DNA from: Pedobacter cryoconitis | GTDB taxonomy: Bacteria > Bacteroidota > Bacteroidia > Sphingobacteriales > Sphingobacteriaceae | NCBI RefSeq assembly: GCF_014200595.1 | Contig: NZ_JACHCG010000007.1 | Coordinates: forward strand, 62,001-126,000 | Length of the DNA stretch: 64,000 bases | Reading direction: 5' to 3' | In this document: in pieces, positions 43,211 to 50,696 of the stretch | Layout: each line of letters begins with the position of its first letter | Numbering within the stretch: position 1 is the stretch's first letter | Program-made: the position numbers and the translations under genes | The notes under the pieces: model-generated | Databases searched by the model: none | Told to the model about the DNA's origin: nothing | Seen by the model: only the letters and a program-made list of their open reading frames with translations

Positions 43211-43987
43211 ATGAAAATGATTTATAAAGGTAGCCTTGGGGCTATACTAGGGCTATGCCTTTGCCTTTCTGCGGTGGCTCAGGACTTGACAACGCCTAAA
43301 ACTGATACTGTCGCAGTGAAAAAATATAAACCCTTTAATGTGAATCTGCAAGTGCGTAATTTATACTTGTGGCGCGGATTTAAGGTTTCAAACAGTCCGA
43401 TCACTGATGTAGATATGCATTATACCACTAAGGATGGAAGCTTTTCTGCTGGTTTTTGGGGCGGGGCCGGTTTTAACGGGGAATACAAGGAATTCGATTA
43501 TTATGTGAGTTATGTTAAAAAGGGTTTTAACTTTTCGGTTTGGGATATTAACAACGTAACGGATTTCCCTAATGCTAACCTGTTCGACTATAAAAGAGCT
43601 ACTACTTCCCACTTTATTGACGTAACTGCCGGATATCAATTCGGAGACGCCTTTCCGATCAGTATTAACTGGAGTACAATTGTACAAGGCAGAGATACGC
43701 ATGTAACGAGTAATGGAAGTCTGGCTAATAATTATTCCAATTATGTGGTGCTTGATTACAGAGTCTGGAAAGAGGAAGGAACGAATGTCCATCTTTTCGC
43801 AGGTGGCGGATTTGCGTTTGGCAGAGATGAAAATTTTTATGGTTCTAAACCCAATGTTGTCAATGCTGGTGTCACCTTAAATAAAGACCTGGTAGTTTTC
43901 AGTCACCATATGCCAATTGCAGCAACTGCAATGTTTAGCCCTGAGCATAATTACGGGGCGATCCAGTTAATCGTCAACGCGTTCTAA
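43211..43987 (+). CDS. Putative outer-membrane porin in the glycerol operon
   Basis: The 258-residue product has a signal peptide (cleaved near SAVAQ), then amphipathic beta-strands: NVNLQVRNLYLWRGFKVSNSPITDVD near the start, and a last strand NYGAIQLIVNAF ending in Phe. This suggests a small barrel of about 10-12 strands in the outer membrane, TorF- or nucleoside-channel-like in look, although no family is certain. It follows glpF after 40 bp and precedes the terminator, so it belongs to the glp operon. By position it may help glycerol or glycerol phosphates cross the outer membrane. Confidence 0.75.
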   Translation: MKMIYKGSLGAILGLCLCLSAVAQDLTTPKTDTVAVKKYKPFNVNLQVRNLYLWRGFKVSNSPITDVDMHYTTKDGSFSAGFWGGAGFNGEYKEFDYYVSYVKKGFNFSVWDINNVTDFPNANLFDYKRATTSHFIDVTAGYQFGDAFPISINWSTIVQGRDTHVTSNGSLANNYSNYVVLDYRVWKEEGTNVHLFAGGGFAFGRDENFYGSKPNVVNAGVTLNKDLVVFSHHMPIAATAMFSPEHNYGAIQLIVNAF

Positions 43988-44014
43988 CAAAAAATCTTTT
44001 TTTCCTGTAAACAC

Positions 44015-44043
44015 AAAAAACCAGCCGGAAGGCTGGTTTTTTT
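44015..44043 (+). terminator. Hairpin terminator of the glp operon
   Basis: A 12-bp stem (44015-44026 with 44032-44043; core CCAGCC/GGCTGG) with a short loop and a T run, 27 bases after the porin stop. Confidence 0.9.
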
Positions 44044-44272
44044 GTAGTGTAAAATATATACATTACTGTTGTGTGTGTTCCATAGGTAGATGATTCACAA
44101 TTCAATATTAAGCTTATCAATTGACTTATCATTTCATTATTACACCAACACCCGTTTCCCCTACGTGAATGTGCTAAATAATTGATATTTATGTTGATAA
44201 ATCGATAATTTTAAGCGCAAAGTGGTAACATTCGTGGGTTTTGTTACATGAAATATTTGGAAGATTCAGATT

Positions 44273-44641
44273 TTATCGTGGTATGGTCACTGACATCCTC
44301 CCATCTTTAGTACCTCCAAAAAAGCTATTGGAACGTTTATCCAGTTTCTGACCTTTAAATTTGATGATGATTTCGCAATCACAGAACATGGTGTATATGA
44401 TATCAATTTTGTCTCCCGGAAGAACATCTTCAGTTTCGTAATCTCCCGTTCTTCTCTCGCGGACGCTTAATATATTTTTTGCTGTTCTGTTATTAAAAAC
44501 GTCAATGACATAAGGGTCTCTGGAATTATAAGGATCATTGTTGCTCACTTCTACTTTTAATCTATTGGAATTCAAGTCTTCTTTTTTGCATCCGGTCAGA
44601 AAGAATAGCAGGATGGCTGAAATTGTAATCAGGTATTTCAT
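44273..44641 (-). CDS. Small lipoprotein of unknown function, possibly surface-exposed
   Basis: The 122-residue product has a lipoprotein signal (MKYLITISAILLFFLTGC, Cys 18). The residues after the Cys, KKEDLN, fit the Bacteroidota surface-export pattern of Lys followed by two acidic residues. The mature part is basic and beta-rich (YVIDVFNNRTAKNILSVRERRTGDYETEDVLPGDKIDIIYTMF), with a Cys pair CDC near 88-90. I do not recognise a family. It stands alone between the glp operon and the DUF3253 gene. Confidence 0.7.
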   Translation of the reverse strand: MKYLITISAILLFFLTGCKKEDLNSNRLKVEVSNNDPYNSRDPYVIDVFNNRTAKNILSVRERRTGDYETEDVLPGDKIDIIYTMFCDCEIIIKFKGQKLDKRSNSFFGGTKDGRMSVTIPR

Positions 44642-44662
44642 TGCGTGTATAAATTGTAATTA

Positions 44663-44755
44663 ATGTGTTTTGATTACAATAAAGACGATAAATGTGTGAA
44701 TACCCCTATATCTATTGGTAAAGCTTTTAAGGCAGCACGTGAAGCAGGTCTTTAA
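44663..44755 (+). CDS. Candidate 30-residue small ORF
   Basis: A short frame runs from ATG 44663 to TAA 44755, starting MCFDYNKDDKC and ending GKAFKAAREAGL. The alanine-rich basic end reads like real protein sequence. The frame could be a small gene or the remnant of a larger one. It overlaps the promoter of the DUF3253 gene. Support is composition only. Confidence 0.25.
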   Translation: MCFDYNKDDKCVNTPISIGKAFKAAREAGL

Positions 44756-44784
44756 AATACCTTCTTGTAAAATATCTATCTTTG
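44751..44784 (+). promoter_or_regulatory. Promoter of the DUF3253 gene (TTTA-N22-TATCTTTG)
   Basis: An exact -7 match at 44777-44784 and a three-of-four -33 box at 44751-44754. It lies on top of a TTG codon at 44782 and so supports ATG 44794 as the start. Confidence 0.5.
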
Positions 44785-44793
44785 TTAAGACAT

Positions 44794-45039
44794 ATGCAAC
44801 GGCAAACAGATATATTACACACCATTTTGTCCATCGCTATACAGCGGGGGCCTGAAAAAAGTACATGCCCATCTGAAATTGCTCGCATGCTATTTCCTGA
44901 AGACTGGCGAAAACATATGAAAAACGTAGTCGACGCGGCTATTGATTTGCATAATCAAGGTAAAGTTGTGATTACACAAAAGGGGATACCAATTGATGTG
45001 AATCAGATTAGGGGCCCTATCCGCATTAAAATTATTTGA
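44794..45039 (+). CDS. DUF3253 domain protein
   Basis: The 81-residue protein is a whole DUF3253 domain: a helical start (ILHTILSIAIQRGPEKSTCPSEIARMLFPEDWRKHMKNVVDAAIDLHNQG), then KVVITQKGIPIDVNQIRGPIRIKI. The form is a small winged-helix-like fold often found next to redox or DNA-repair genes; its role is unknown. The start is ATG 44794; a TTG 12 bases upstream lies within the -7 element and is unlikely. It precedes the Crp/Fnr gene by 116 bp. Confidence 0.82.
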   Translation: MQRQTDILHTILSIAIQRGPEKSTCPSEIARMLFPEDWRKHMKNVVDAAIDLHNQGKVVITQKGIPIDVNQIRGPIRIKII

Positions 45040-45155
45040 ACTTCATGTTTTGCAATGAAGTAAACTTAAACAAACAGTCTTAATTGGTGATTTACGATGT
45101 TTTTTTCTTTTATCAGGCAGCTTGAGTAAATTGCGGATAATTATATAATTGAACT

Positions 45156-45743
45156 ATGTCCAATTTTGAAGTGTTTTTCGATTACATTCAGGAAATATCA
45201 GGCAAACTGCTTTCAGAGAATGATAAACATTTGTTGATGGTACATTTCAAGCCAAAAAAACTTCGAAAACGGCAATACTTTTTACAGGAAGGAGACGTAT
45301 GCAAATATATAGGGTTTGTTATCAAAGGATCTGCCAGGACCTTTACAGTAGATGAAAAAGGGCATGAACATATACTGAAATTATCTGTGGAAAATTGGTG
45401 GCTGGCCGATTTTGAAAGCTTTTACCTGTTAACGCCAAGTCGCTTTAATATTGAAGCGCTGGAAGATTTGGAGGTTCTGCAATCAACCAACACCCAAATT
45501 GAAGAGTTTCTTAAGCATATACCTGCCTTTTCAGCGATGGCGAACGTAATCAATCAAAATTACACCATTGCAAACCAGAAAAGAATGCAAGCTGCTATGA
45601 GTTATACGGCTGAAGAGCGTTACGAGGATTTGATTAGCAATTATCCGCATTTTCTAAAACGGTTCCCGCAAAATATGATCGCTTCTTATCTGGGTTTATC
45701 CCGGGAAACCTTGAGCCGGATAAGGAAAAACTCTTTTAAATAG
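45156..45743 (+). CDS. Crp/Fnr family transcriptional regulator
   Basis: The 195-residue protein has an N-terminal cyclic-nucleotide-binding-like domain (about 20-125: KLRKRQYFLQEGDVCKYIGFVIKGSARTFTVDEKGHEHILKLSVENWW) and a C-terminal helix-turn-helix (about 165-195: FPQNMIASYLGLSRETLSRIRKN). No FNR-type Cys cluster is present, so it is not an iron-sulfur sensor. The effector is unknown. About 108 bp after its stop is a perfect GTGAT-N4-ATCAC palindrome in front of the SDR gene, a likely target for this family. Confidence 0.9.
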   Translation: MSNFEVFFDYIQEISGKLLSENDKHLLMVHFKPKKLRKRQYFLQEGDVCKYIGFVIKGSARTFTVDEKGHEHILKLSVENWWLADFESFYLLTPSRFNIEALEDLEVLQSTNTQIEEFLKHIPAFSAMANVINQNYTIANQKRMQAAMSYTAEERYEDLISNYPHFLKRFPQNMIASYLGLSRETLSRIRKNSFK

Positions 45744-45851
45744 ATATTTATCTTTCAACTCAAATATGCAGTTGTAATCTTTCTGACTTTCTGCTGCCTG
45801 GTTTTTTCAGGTGTCTTAAGTTTCTTTTATACAATTAGTTATCCGATGAAC

Positions 45852-45865
45852 GTGATTCAGATCAC
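45852..45865. promoter_or_regulatory. CRP-like palindromic operator (GTGAT-N4-ATCAC)
   Basis: GTGATTCAGATCAC has perfect 5-bp half sites matching the core of the E. coli CRP consensus (TGTGA-N6-TCACA). It sits between the Crp/Fnr gene and the SDR gene, 128 bp before the SDR ATG. Binding is inferred. Confidence 0.55.
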
Positions 45866-45993
45866 AACCATGGATTATCATAAATCACAGGCATTTAGTG
45901 ATTCATGTCAATTAACAATTCGTTAAGGGGCTGCATCTTTGGATATACTTCAGAGCGGAAAATATGCCTGAAGAATATTAACAATTAGAAATC

Positions 45994-46752
45994 ATGAGTA
46001 TATTAGAAAACAAAGTAGCGGTAGTTACAGGTGCAGCAAAAGGAATAGGTGCGTCTATTGCAAAACACTTTGCAGCAGCAGGCGCAAAAGTAGTTGTGAA
46101 TTATGCCTCAAGTAAAGAAAGTGCAGACAGGGTGGTTAAGGAGATAACTGATAAAGGAGGCCTGGCCATTGCCGTACAAGCCGATGTCTCGGACCAAGCC
46201 GATGTGATCAGGCTATTTGAAGAAACCAATACGGCTTTCGGCCCGTTGGATATTTTGGTAAATAACGCGGTCCATCAGGGATACTTACCTGTTGAACAGA
46301 TATCGGTGGCAGCTTTTCATCAGCATTTCAACGTCAATGTTCTGGGGCCTATATTGACTATCCAGGCATCGTTAAAAGCATTTGGCGATAAGGGCGGCAA
46401 TGTCATCAATATCAGCTCGGGTGCAAGCAAATACCCTCTTCCGGGCGCCTCGTTGTACTCTGCCACTAAAGCGGCATTAGACGCTATTACGATTGCATTA
46501 TCGAAAGAACTGGGTGCAAAGAACGTTCGTATCAATTCTATTTTGCCGGGTGCGACGGATACAGAAGGTGCGGCTAGCGCAGGTGTAACCTCTGGCAGTG
46601 ATTACGAAAAGATGTTTATTGCCAAAACACCGCTTGGCCGCAGAGGTCAGCCCGAAGATATTGCGAAAGCTGTAGTATTTCTTGCTTCCGATGACGCAGC
46701 CTGGATTACAGGTGAACAAATTAGCGTTTCGGGTGGAATGTATGGTTTTTAA
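45994..46752 (+). CDS. SDR family oxidoreductase, 3-oxoacyl-ACP-reductase-like
   Basis: The 252-residue short-chain dehydrogenase has the cofactor motif TGAAKGIGAS (12-21), NNA (near 90), the catalytic Ser in INISSGAS (near 141), YSATK (Tyr about 155, Lys about 159), and GRRGQPEDIAKAVVFLASDDAAWITGEQISVSGGMYGF at the end. Such enzymes reduce ketones with NADPH. It is probably an accessory oxidoreductase rather than the core FabG, since no fatty-acid genes are near. It lies downstream of a Crp/Fnr gene and a CRP-like site, so its expression may depend on that regulator. Confidence 0.92.
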   Translation: MSILENKVAVVTGAAKGIGASIAKHFAAAGAKVVVNYASSKESADRVVKEITDKGGLAIAVQADVSDQADVIRLFEETNTAFGPLDILVNNAVHQGYLPVEQISVAAFHQHFNVNVLGPILTIQASLKAFGDKGGNVINISSGASKYPLPGASLYSATKAALDAITIALSKELGAKNVRINSILPGATDTEGAASAGVTSGSDYEKMFIAKTPLGRRGQPEDIAKAVVFLASDDAAWITGEQISVSGGMYGF

Positions 46753-46797
46753 AATCTATAAAAAGAATAAAATTGCTTGTTAAAGCCTGTCCTTTGA

Positions 46798-46890
46798 TGG
46801 ATTGACGAGAATGAAAGCTACCCAAAGCAGTGGCGATTTACTGTAATTGGTACTGAGAATAAAGCGAAAATTTTAAACAACACACCATAA
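46798..46890 (+). pseudogene. C-terminal gene remnant, about 30 codons
   Basis: Immediately after an in-frame TGA, a frame reads WIDENESYPKQWRFTVIGT and ends KAKILNNTP at TAA 46888-46890. It has no start codon. The sequence looks protein-like and a terminator follows within six bases, as expected at the end of a once-complete gene. The rest of that gene is missing between here and the SDR stop at 46752. The family is not recognised. Confidence 0.4.
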
Positions 46891-46895
46891 TTGAG

Positions 46896-46926
46896 GCCCC
46901 ACTACTAAATAGTAAGGGGCTTTTTT
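46896..46926 (+). terminator. Hairpin terminator
   Basis: GCCCC/GGGGC and TACT/AGTA form a stem (46896-46906 with 46911-46920) with a small internal loop, followed by a run of T. Confidence 0.7.
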
Positions 46927-46984
46927 ATTTTGGAAATGCTTAAAATAAAAAAGGGATACAATTTTAAAACTGTATCCCTTTTTG

Positions 46985-47056
46985 TGTCCCTGAAGGGATT
47001 CGAACCCCCATCGTTGGTACCGGAAACCAAAATTCTATCCATTGAACTACAAGGAC
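46985..47056 (-). tRNA. tRNA-Arg (CCG)
   Basis: A complete 72-base cloverleaf on the minus strand: acceptor stem GTCCTTG/CAGGGAC, D arm GTTC/GAAT, anticodon stem TTGGT/ACCAA with loop TTCCGGT (anticodon CCG), T loop TTCGAAT and discriminator A. CCA is not encoded. Confidence 0.95.
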
Positions 47057-47063
47057 ATTTCGG

Positions 47064-47071
47064 CAAATATA
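47064..47071 (-). promoter_or_regulatory. -7 element (TATATTTG) for tRNA-Arg
   Basis: An exact TAnnTTTG match on the minus strand, 8 bases upstream of the mature tRNA 5' end. The -33 box is weak. Confidence 0.45.
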
Positions 47072-47189
47072 TCAATTTGATTCATTTATTCTGAATTCTC
47101 CTGAAAAATAGATGCTCAAATTGTTTAAATCGCACGAAATAAATTGTTACCGATATCAAAAACAACATTTGAAATATCAGTTTCTACAT

Positions 47190-47218
47190 TTTCTGCCCCG
47201 CTCCCAAAATTAACTTTA
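47190..47218 (+). promoter_or_regulatory. Possible promoter of the plus-strand cluster operon (TTTC-N17-TAACTTTA)
   Basis: Both boxes deviate from consensus by one base, with 17 bp between them. They lie 38 bases before the TTG start at 47256. Confidence 0.35.
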
Positions 47219-47255
47219 CATCAATAGCTTATTATTCATCTTAATAATTCAGAAA

Positions 47256-48146
47256 TTGAAAGTAAAAAATGTACTTGCTTATTTCAAGCAAAGGTTCCCC
47301 CCGGTAAATATGGTATTGTTTGCTATTCTATTTATAAACGTATACTCCATAGCCTCCTATTTTTCTTCCCAGCCCATAAACTTCAGCGTTAAAATTGGTC
47401 TGGGTATCATTGCTTTTATCTCTTTCTTTTTCAGGCTGCGGGTATTCGATGAGGTTAAAGACTATAAAATTGATCAGATCAACCATCCGGACAGAGTATT
47501 GCAATCTGGCCGCGTCACCTTAAACCAGTTATTTCTGCTCTCTGCCATACTCACGGTCTCAGAACTGGTCTGGAGTTACTGGAATGGGCCATTAACCTTA
47601 ATCTGCTGGCTGGTAGCTGTAGGTTATAGTCTATTGATGCGCTATGAGTTTTTCATCGGCTCATTTTTAAGCAAGCGGCTATTGTTATATGCCTGTACCC
47701 ATATGGTGATTATGCCATTTGTGATGGTCTGGATATGGTCTGCATTTAACTCTGATCTGCATCATACGGCATTGTATTTATTAGCGGGTATCAGTTTACT
47801 CTGCGGATTTAGTTTTGAACTTGCCCGTAAAATCCATGCTCCGGCAGCGGAAAGAGAAACCGTAGACTCTTATTCCAAATCTCTGGGCTATGTGACTTCG
47901 ATCGTTTGCGTCTTGTTGGTTTTACTGATCGGTGTAATCGTACAATGCCGGATATTATACACTATCCAATCAAATTTATGGACGTACATCACCATTTGCC
48001 TGTTATACCTGGCGATAGGCTTCCTCTTTATTAAAGTTGTTAAACGGCCGGACGAAAAAAAACTTCGCCTTGCCGAACTGCTGGTCTCTTTATTTATGGT
48101 GATCAGCTATATCTCTGTAATCATTGAAATACATCTCAAATCATGA
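47256..48146 (+). CDS. UbiA-like membrane prenyltransferase
   Basis: The 296-residue membrane protein has about eight hydrophobic helices. A first acidic motif DEVKDYKID (Asp 65, 69, 73) precedes HPDRVLQSGRVT, corresponding to the UbiA motif that binds the magnesium-prenyl diphosphate. The second site is less clear (ELARKIHAPAAERETVDSYSKSLG near 200-225). UbiA enzymes transfer an isoprenoid or related diphosphate-activated group to an acceptor in the membrane. The substrate is unknown. Start is TTG 47256. Its stop overlaps the start of the next gene (ATGA), so it is the first gene of a tight three-gene operon. Confidence 0.75.
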   Translation: MKVKNVLAYFKQRFPPVNMVLFAILFINVYSIASYFSSQPINFSVKIGLGIIAFISFFFRLRVFDEVKDYKIDQINHPDRVLQSGRVTLNQLFLLSAILTVSELVWSYWNGPLTLICWLVAVGYSLLMRYEFFIGSFLSKRLLLYACTHMVIMPFVMVWIWSAFNSDLHHTALYLLAGISLLCGFSFELARKIHAPAAERETVDSYSKSLGYVTSIVCVLLVLLIGVIVQCRILYTIQSNLWTYITICLLYLAIGFLFIKVVKRPDEKKLRLAELLVSLFMVISYISVIIEIHLKS

Positions 48147-50695
48147 TAATCTACCCTGTTAAAAATGTGCCCGGATATACGATCGGAGGTAAAGCAAAAG
48201 GACTGCTTAAATTATTGGAAGCTCAGGTTACTGTACCCGATTTTTTAGTACTCCCTGCGGAGAACTTTGATCCTATCGTTAAAGCAAAGGATGCAACTAC
48301 AGTATCCATATTAGATCAGCTGCTGCGTTTTACACTCAGCAAACCGGAAGAAGAAAAATTACGTCAGATTTTATCCGGATGGGACTTCCCCAACCGGAGT
48401 ATAATTGTCCGTTCTTCAATTGCCGATGAAGATGGAACACATGATGCATTTGCTGGTATCATGAGCTCTTATATGAATCTGAGAAATTATGAGGATGTCA
48501 TTGAAGCCGTAGGAAAATGTGCTGCCAGTGCGTATTCGGCTGAAGCCGTAGCCTACAGACAGTACAAACAATTATCAGCTGTGGCAAGACCAGCGGTAAT
48601 CTTGCAACAGCAGATCGATGCGGACGCCAGTGGGGTTGTTTTTTCAACCTATCCGCAATATCCACAGGAAATGGCTGTTCATGCAGTCTGGGGGCTGGGA
48701 GAGGGCCTGGTTAACGGAGAACTCGACCCTGATGAATTTTATCTTTCCAAAAAAGACGGAACAGTCGTTCATCAAAAGATAGCACTAAAAGATAAACTTT
48801 ATCAGATGCACGATGAAAAAGGTATTCAGCTGCTGGATGTGGAAGAGGATAAACAACAAATACACAGCCTGACCGAAGAACACCTGCGTGAAATATTTAC
48901 GATTTCAACCCGTCTGGAGAAAAGAAACGGTCATCCGCAGGATATAGAATACGTGATCTCCAGGAATAAACTTTACTTCGTTCAATCCCGTCATATTACC
49001 CAGGAAATCCCGGATGTAATTGTCTATGACAATTCAAATATCCAGGAAAGTTATTGTGGGGTAACTACGCCTTTAACTTTCAGCTTCGCTCAGCATGCCT
49101 ACGCAACGGTTTATTTCCAGACTATTATTCTGTTAGCTATTCCTGAGCAGGTCATCACGACTTACACACCTGTTGTCAACAATTTACTCGGACTGGTTCA
49201 GGGCCGAATTTATTATAATATCAATAACTGGTACCGTTGTTTGCAGCTATTTCCTTCTTTTAAACAGAATAAAGAAGATATGGAGCGCATGATGGGGCTG
49301 GAAGAGCCTGTTGACTTTATTACCGATACGGAAAAATCCTTCACTGAAAAACTCAGCATGATCTTTCCAACCTTTTTTAATCTATTAAGGTTGTTCTCTG
49401 CTTTTAGAAAACTAGAGAAAAGTGTAGCTGAATTTCATAGCCACATCACCAAACACTACGAGCGGTTTTACAAATTGCCAGGTGCATTTGCTAATCCTGT
49501 ACAGTTGCTGGAAGAAAAAAATCTGCTGGATAAAGAGCTGATGGGCAACTGGACTACCCCGATTATCAATGATCTGTATGTGATGATGATGAACGGGAAA
49601 GTAAGACGTAAACTACTCAAAGCAGGTATTTTGGATACTGATGAATTTCTAAGCAGGTATTTAGCAGGTAACCAGGAAATCGAAAGTGCCCAACCTGCGA
49701 TATTGATGCAAAAACTTTCTTTAAAAGCGATGGAGCAGGAGGCACTGAAAGCGCTGATTATTCTTTTGCCTGATGATGTGCACATGCAAATTAAAGCGCA
49801 GTTTCCAGCATTTTACAAAGAGGTGGAAGGTTTTATCCATGTCTATGGTGACCGTACTGTAGGAGAGTTAAAACTGGAAACGATTACAATGCGTTTGTCG
49901 CCTAAAATCTTTTATAGTTACCTGCGCAATTATCTGACCACGTCTAACTCTTTTCAAACCTCAGCTTTGTCTCATTTACATGAATCGGCAGTAAAAGATC
50001 TGGAAGAGAAACTTAAAGAGCATTCTGTATTCTTTAAAAAGACAGTCTACAAAAGTCTGGGTAAACTGCAAAAGTCAATTCAATACCGGGAAGCCTTGCG
50101 TTTAGAAAGAACAAGACTTTTCGGGATGTACCGTACTTTATACCTGGCTGCGGGTGAATTATTGAAGGAGAAAAAAGTATTGACGGAGGCACGTGATATC
50201 TTTTATCTGACTCAGAATGAAATAGAAATATTATTACTGGATAAACCAGGATTTGAAATCGCTGGTGTGATAACGGAGCGGATAGCCACATTTGAACAAT
50301 ATAAAAAGGAAGAAGTGGCCGCTCAGGTTACGATCCCGCCTTTACGCAGTACTAAACCAGAGCCCGTAGATGAAGATCCTTCTGTTTTGCGGGGTACAGG
50401 CTGCGTTCCCGGTCAGATTACTGCGGAGATCATTGTAATAGACGGGCCGGATAGCGATTTGGATGTGAGTGGTAAAATTGTTTGTGCTTTACGTACAGAT
50501 CCTGGCTGGGTGGCACTTTTCCCGACTTGCAAAGGCGTACTGATTGAAAAGGGATCTGCTTTATCCCACTCCGTTATTTTGCTGAGAGAATTTGGAATCC
50601 CGGCGATTATCAATATTCCGGGGCTGACCAAAAAGTTAAGCAGCGGGCAACAAATCAGTATGGATGGTTCAACCGGAGAGATTAAATTATTATAA
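48143..50695 (+). CDS. PEP/pyruvate-binding dikinase, rifampin-phosphotransferase-like
   Basis: The 850-residue protein has an ATP-grasp (PPDK_N) domain at about 1-290 (GGKAKGLLKLL, IIVRSSIADEDGTHDAFAGIMSSYMNL, HAVWGLGEGLVNGELDPDEFYL, QDIEYVISRNKLYFVQSRHI). A long helical middle domain opens with SYCGVTTPLTFSF. The C-terminal swivelling phosphohistidine domain has GSALSHSVILLREFGIPAI (His about 809). A PEP-binding TIM barrel is absent, so it resembles rifampin phosphotransferase rather than PEP synthase. It probably phosphorylates a small molecule with the beta-phosphate of ATP. It overlaps the UbiA-like gene by 4 bp. Confidence 0.85.
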   Translation: MIIYPVKNVPGYTIGGKAKGLLKLLEAQVTVPDFLVLPAENFDPIVKAKDATTVSILDQLLRFTLSKPEEEKLRQILSGWDFPNRSIIVRSSIADEDGTHDAFAGIMSSYMNLRNYEDVIEAVGKCAASAYSAEAVAYRQYKQLSAVARPAVILQQQIDADASGVVFSTYPQYPQEMAVHAVWGLGEGLVNGELDPDEFYLSKKDGTVVHQKIALKDKLYQMHDEKGIQLLDVEEDKQQIHSLTEEHLREIFTISTRLEKRNGHPQDIEYVISRNKLYFVQSRHITQEIPDVIVYDNSNIQESYCGVTTPLTFSFAQHAYATVYFQTIILLAIPEQVITTYTPVVNNLLGLVQGRIYYNINNWYRCLQLFPSFKQNKEDMERMMGLEEPVDFITDTEKSFTEKLSMIFPTFFNLLRLFSAFRKLEKSVAEFHSHITKHYERFYKLPGAFANPVQLLEEKNLLDKELMGNWTTPIINDLYVMMMNGKVRRKLLKAGILDTDEFLSRYLAGNQEIESAQPAILMQKLSLKAMEQEALKALIILLPDDVHMQIKAQFPAFYKEVEGFIHVYGDRTVGELKLETITMRLSPKIFYSYLRNYLTTSNSFQTSALSHLHESAVKDLEEKLKEHSVFFKKTVYKSLGKLQKSIQYREALRLERTRLFGMYRTLYLAAGELLKEKKVLTEARDIFYLTQNEIEILLLDKPGFEIAGVITERIATFEQYKKEEVAAQVTIPPLRSTKPEPVDEDPSVLRGTGCVPGQITAEIIVIDGPDSDLDVSGKIVCALRTDPGWVALFPTCKGVLIEKGSALSHSVILLREFGIPAIINIPGLTKKLSSGQQISMDGSTGEIKLL

Positions 50696-50696
50696 A

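Noticed and set aside
44130..44250. Possible inverted repeat or attachment-like site
   Set aside because: The arms are imperfect and AT-rich; no integrase gene or tRNA lies at this spot.
43988..44272. Possible small RNA or gene after the glp operon
   Set aside because: Apart from the terminator, this 285-bp stretch shows only weak imperfect repeats (GATATTTATG/TGATAAATCG) and many stops; nothing can be supported.
46985..47056. tRNA-Arg as an integration site for the neighbouring biosynthetic locus
   Set aside because: No integrase and no direct repeat of the tRNA 3' end is seen up to 57 kb.
48143..50695. Phosphoenolpyruvate synthase (ppsA)
   Set aside because: The protein lacks the PEP-binding TIM barrel expected after the phosphohistidine domain, so a central-metabolism role is unlikely.
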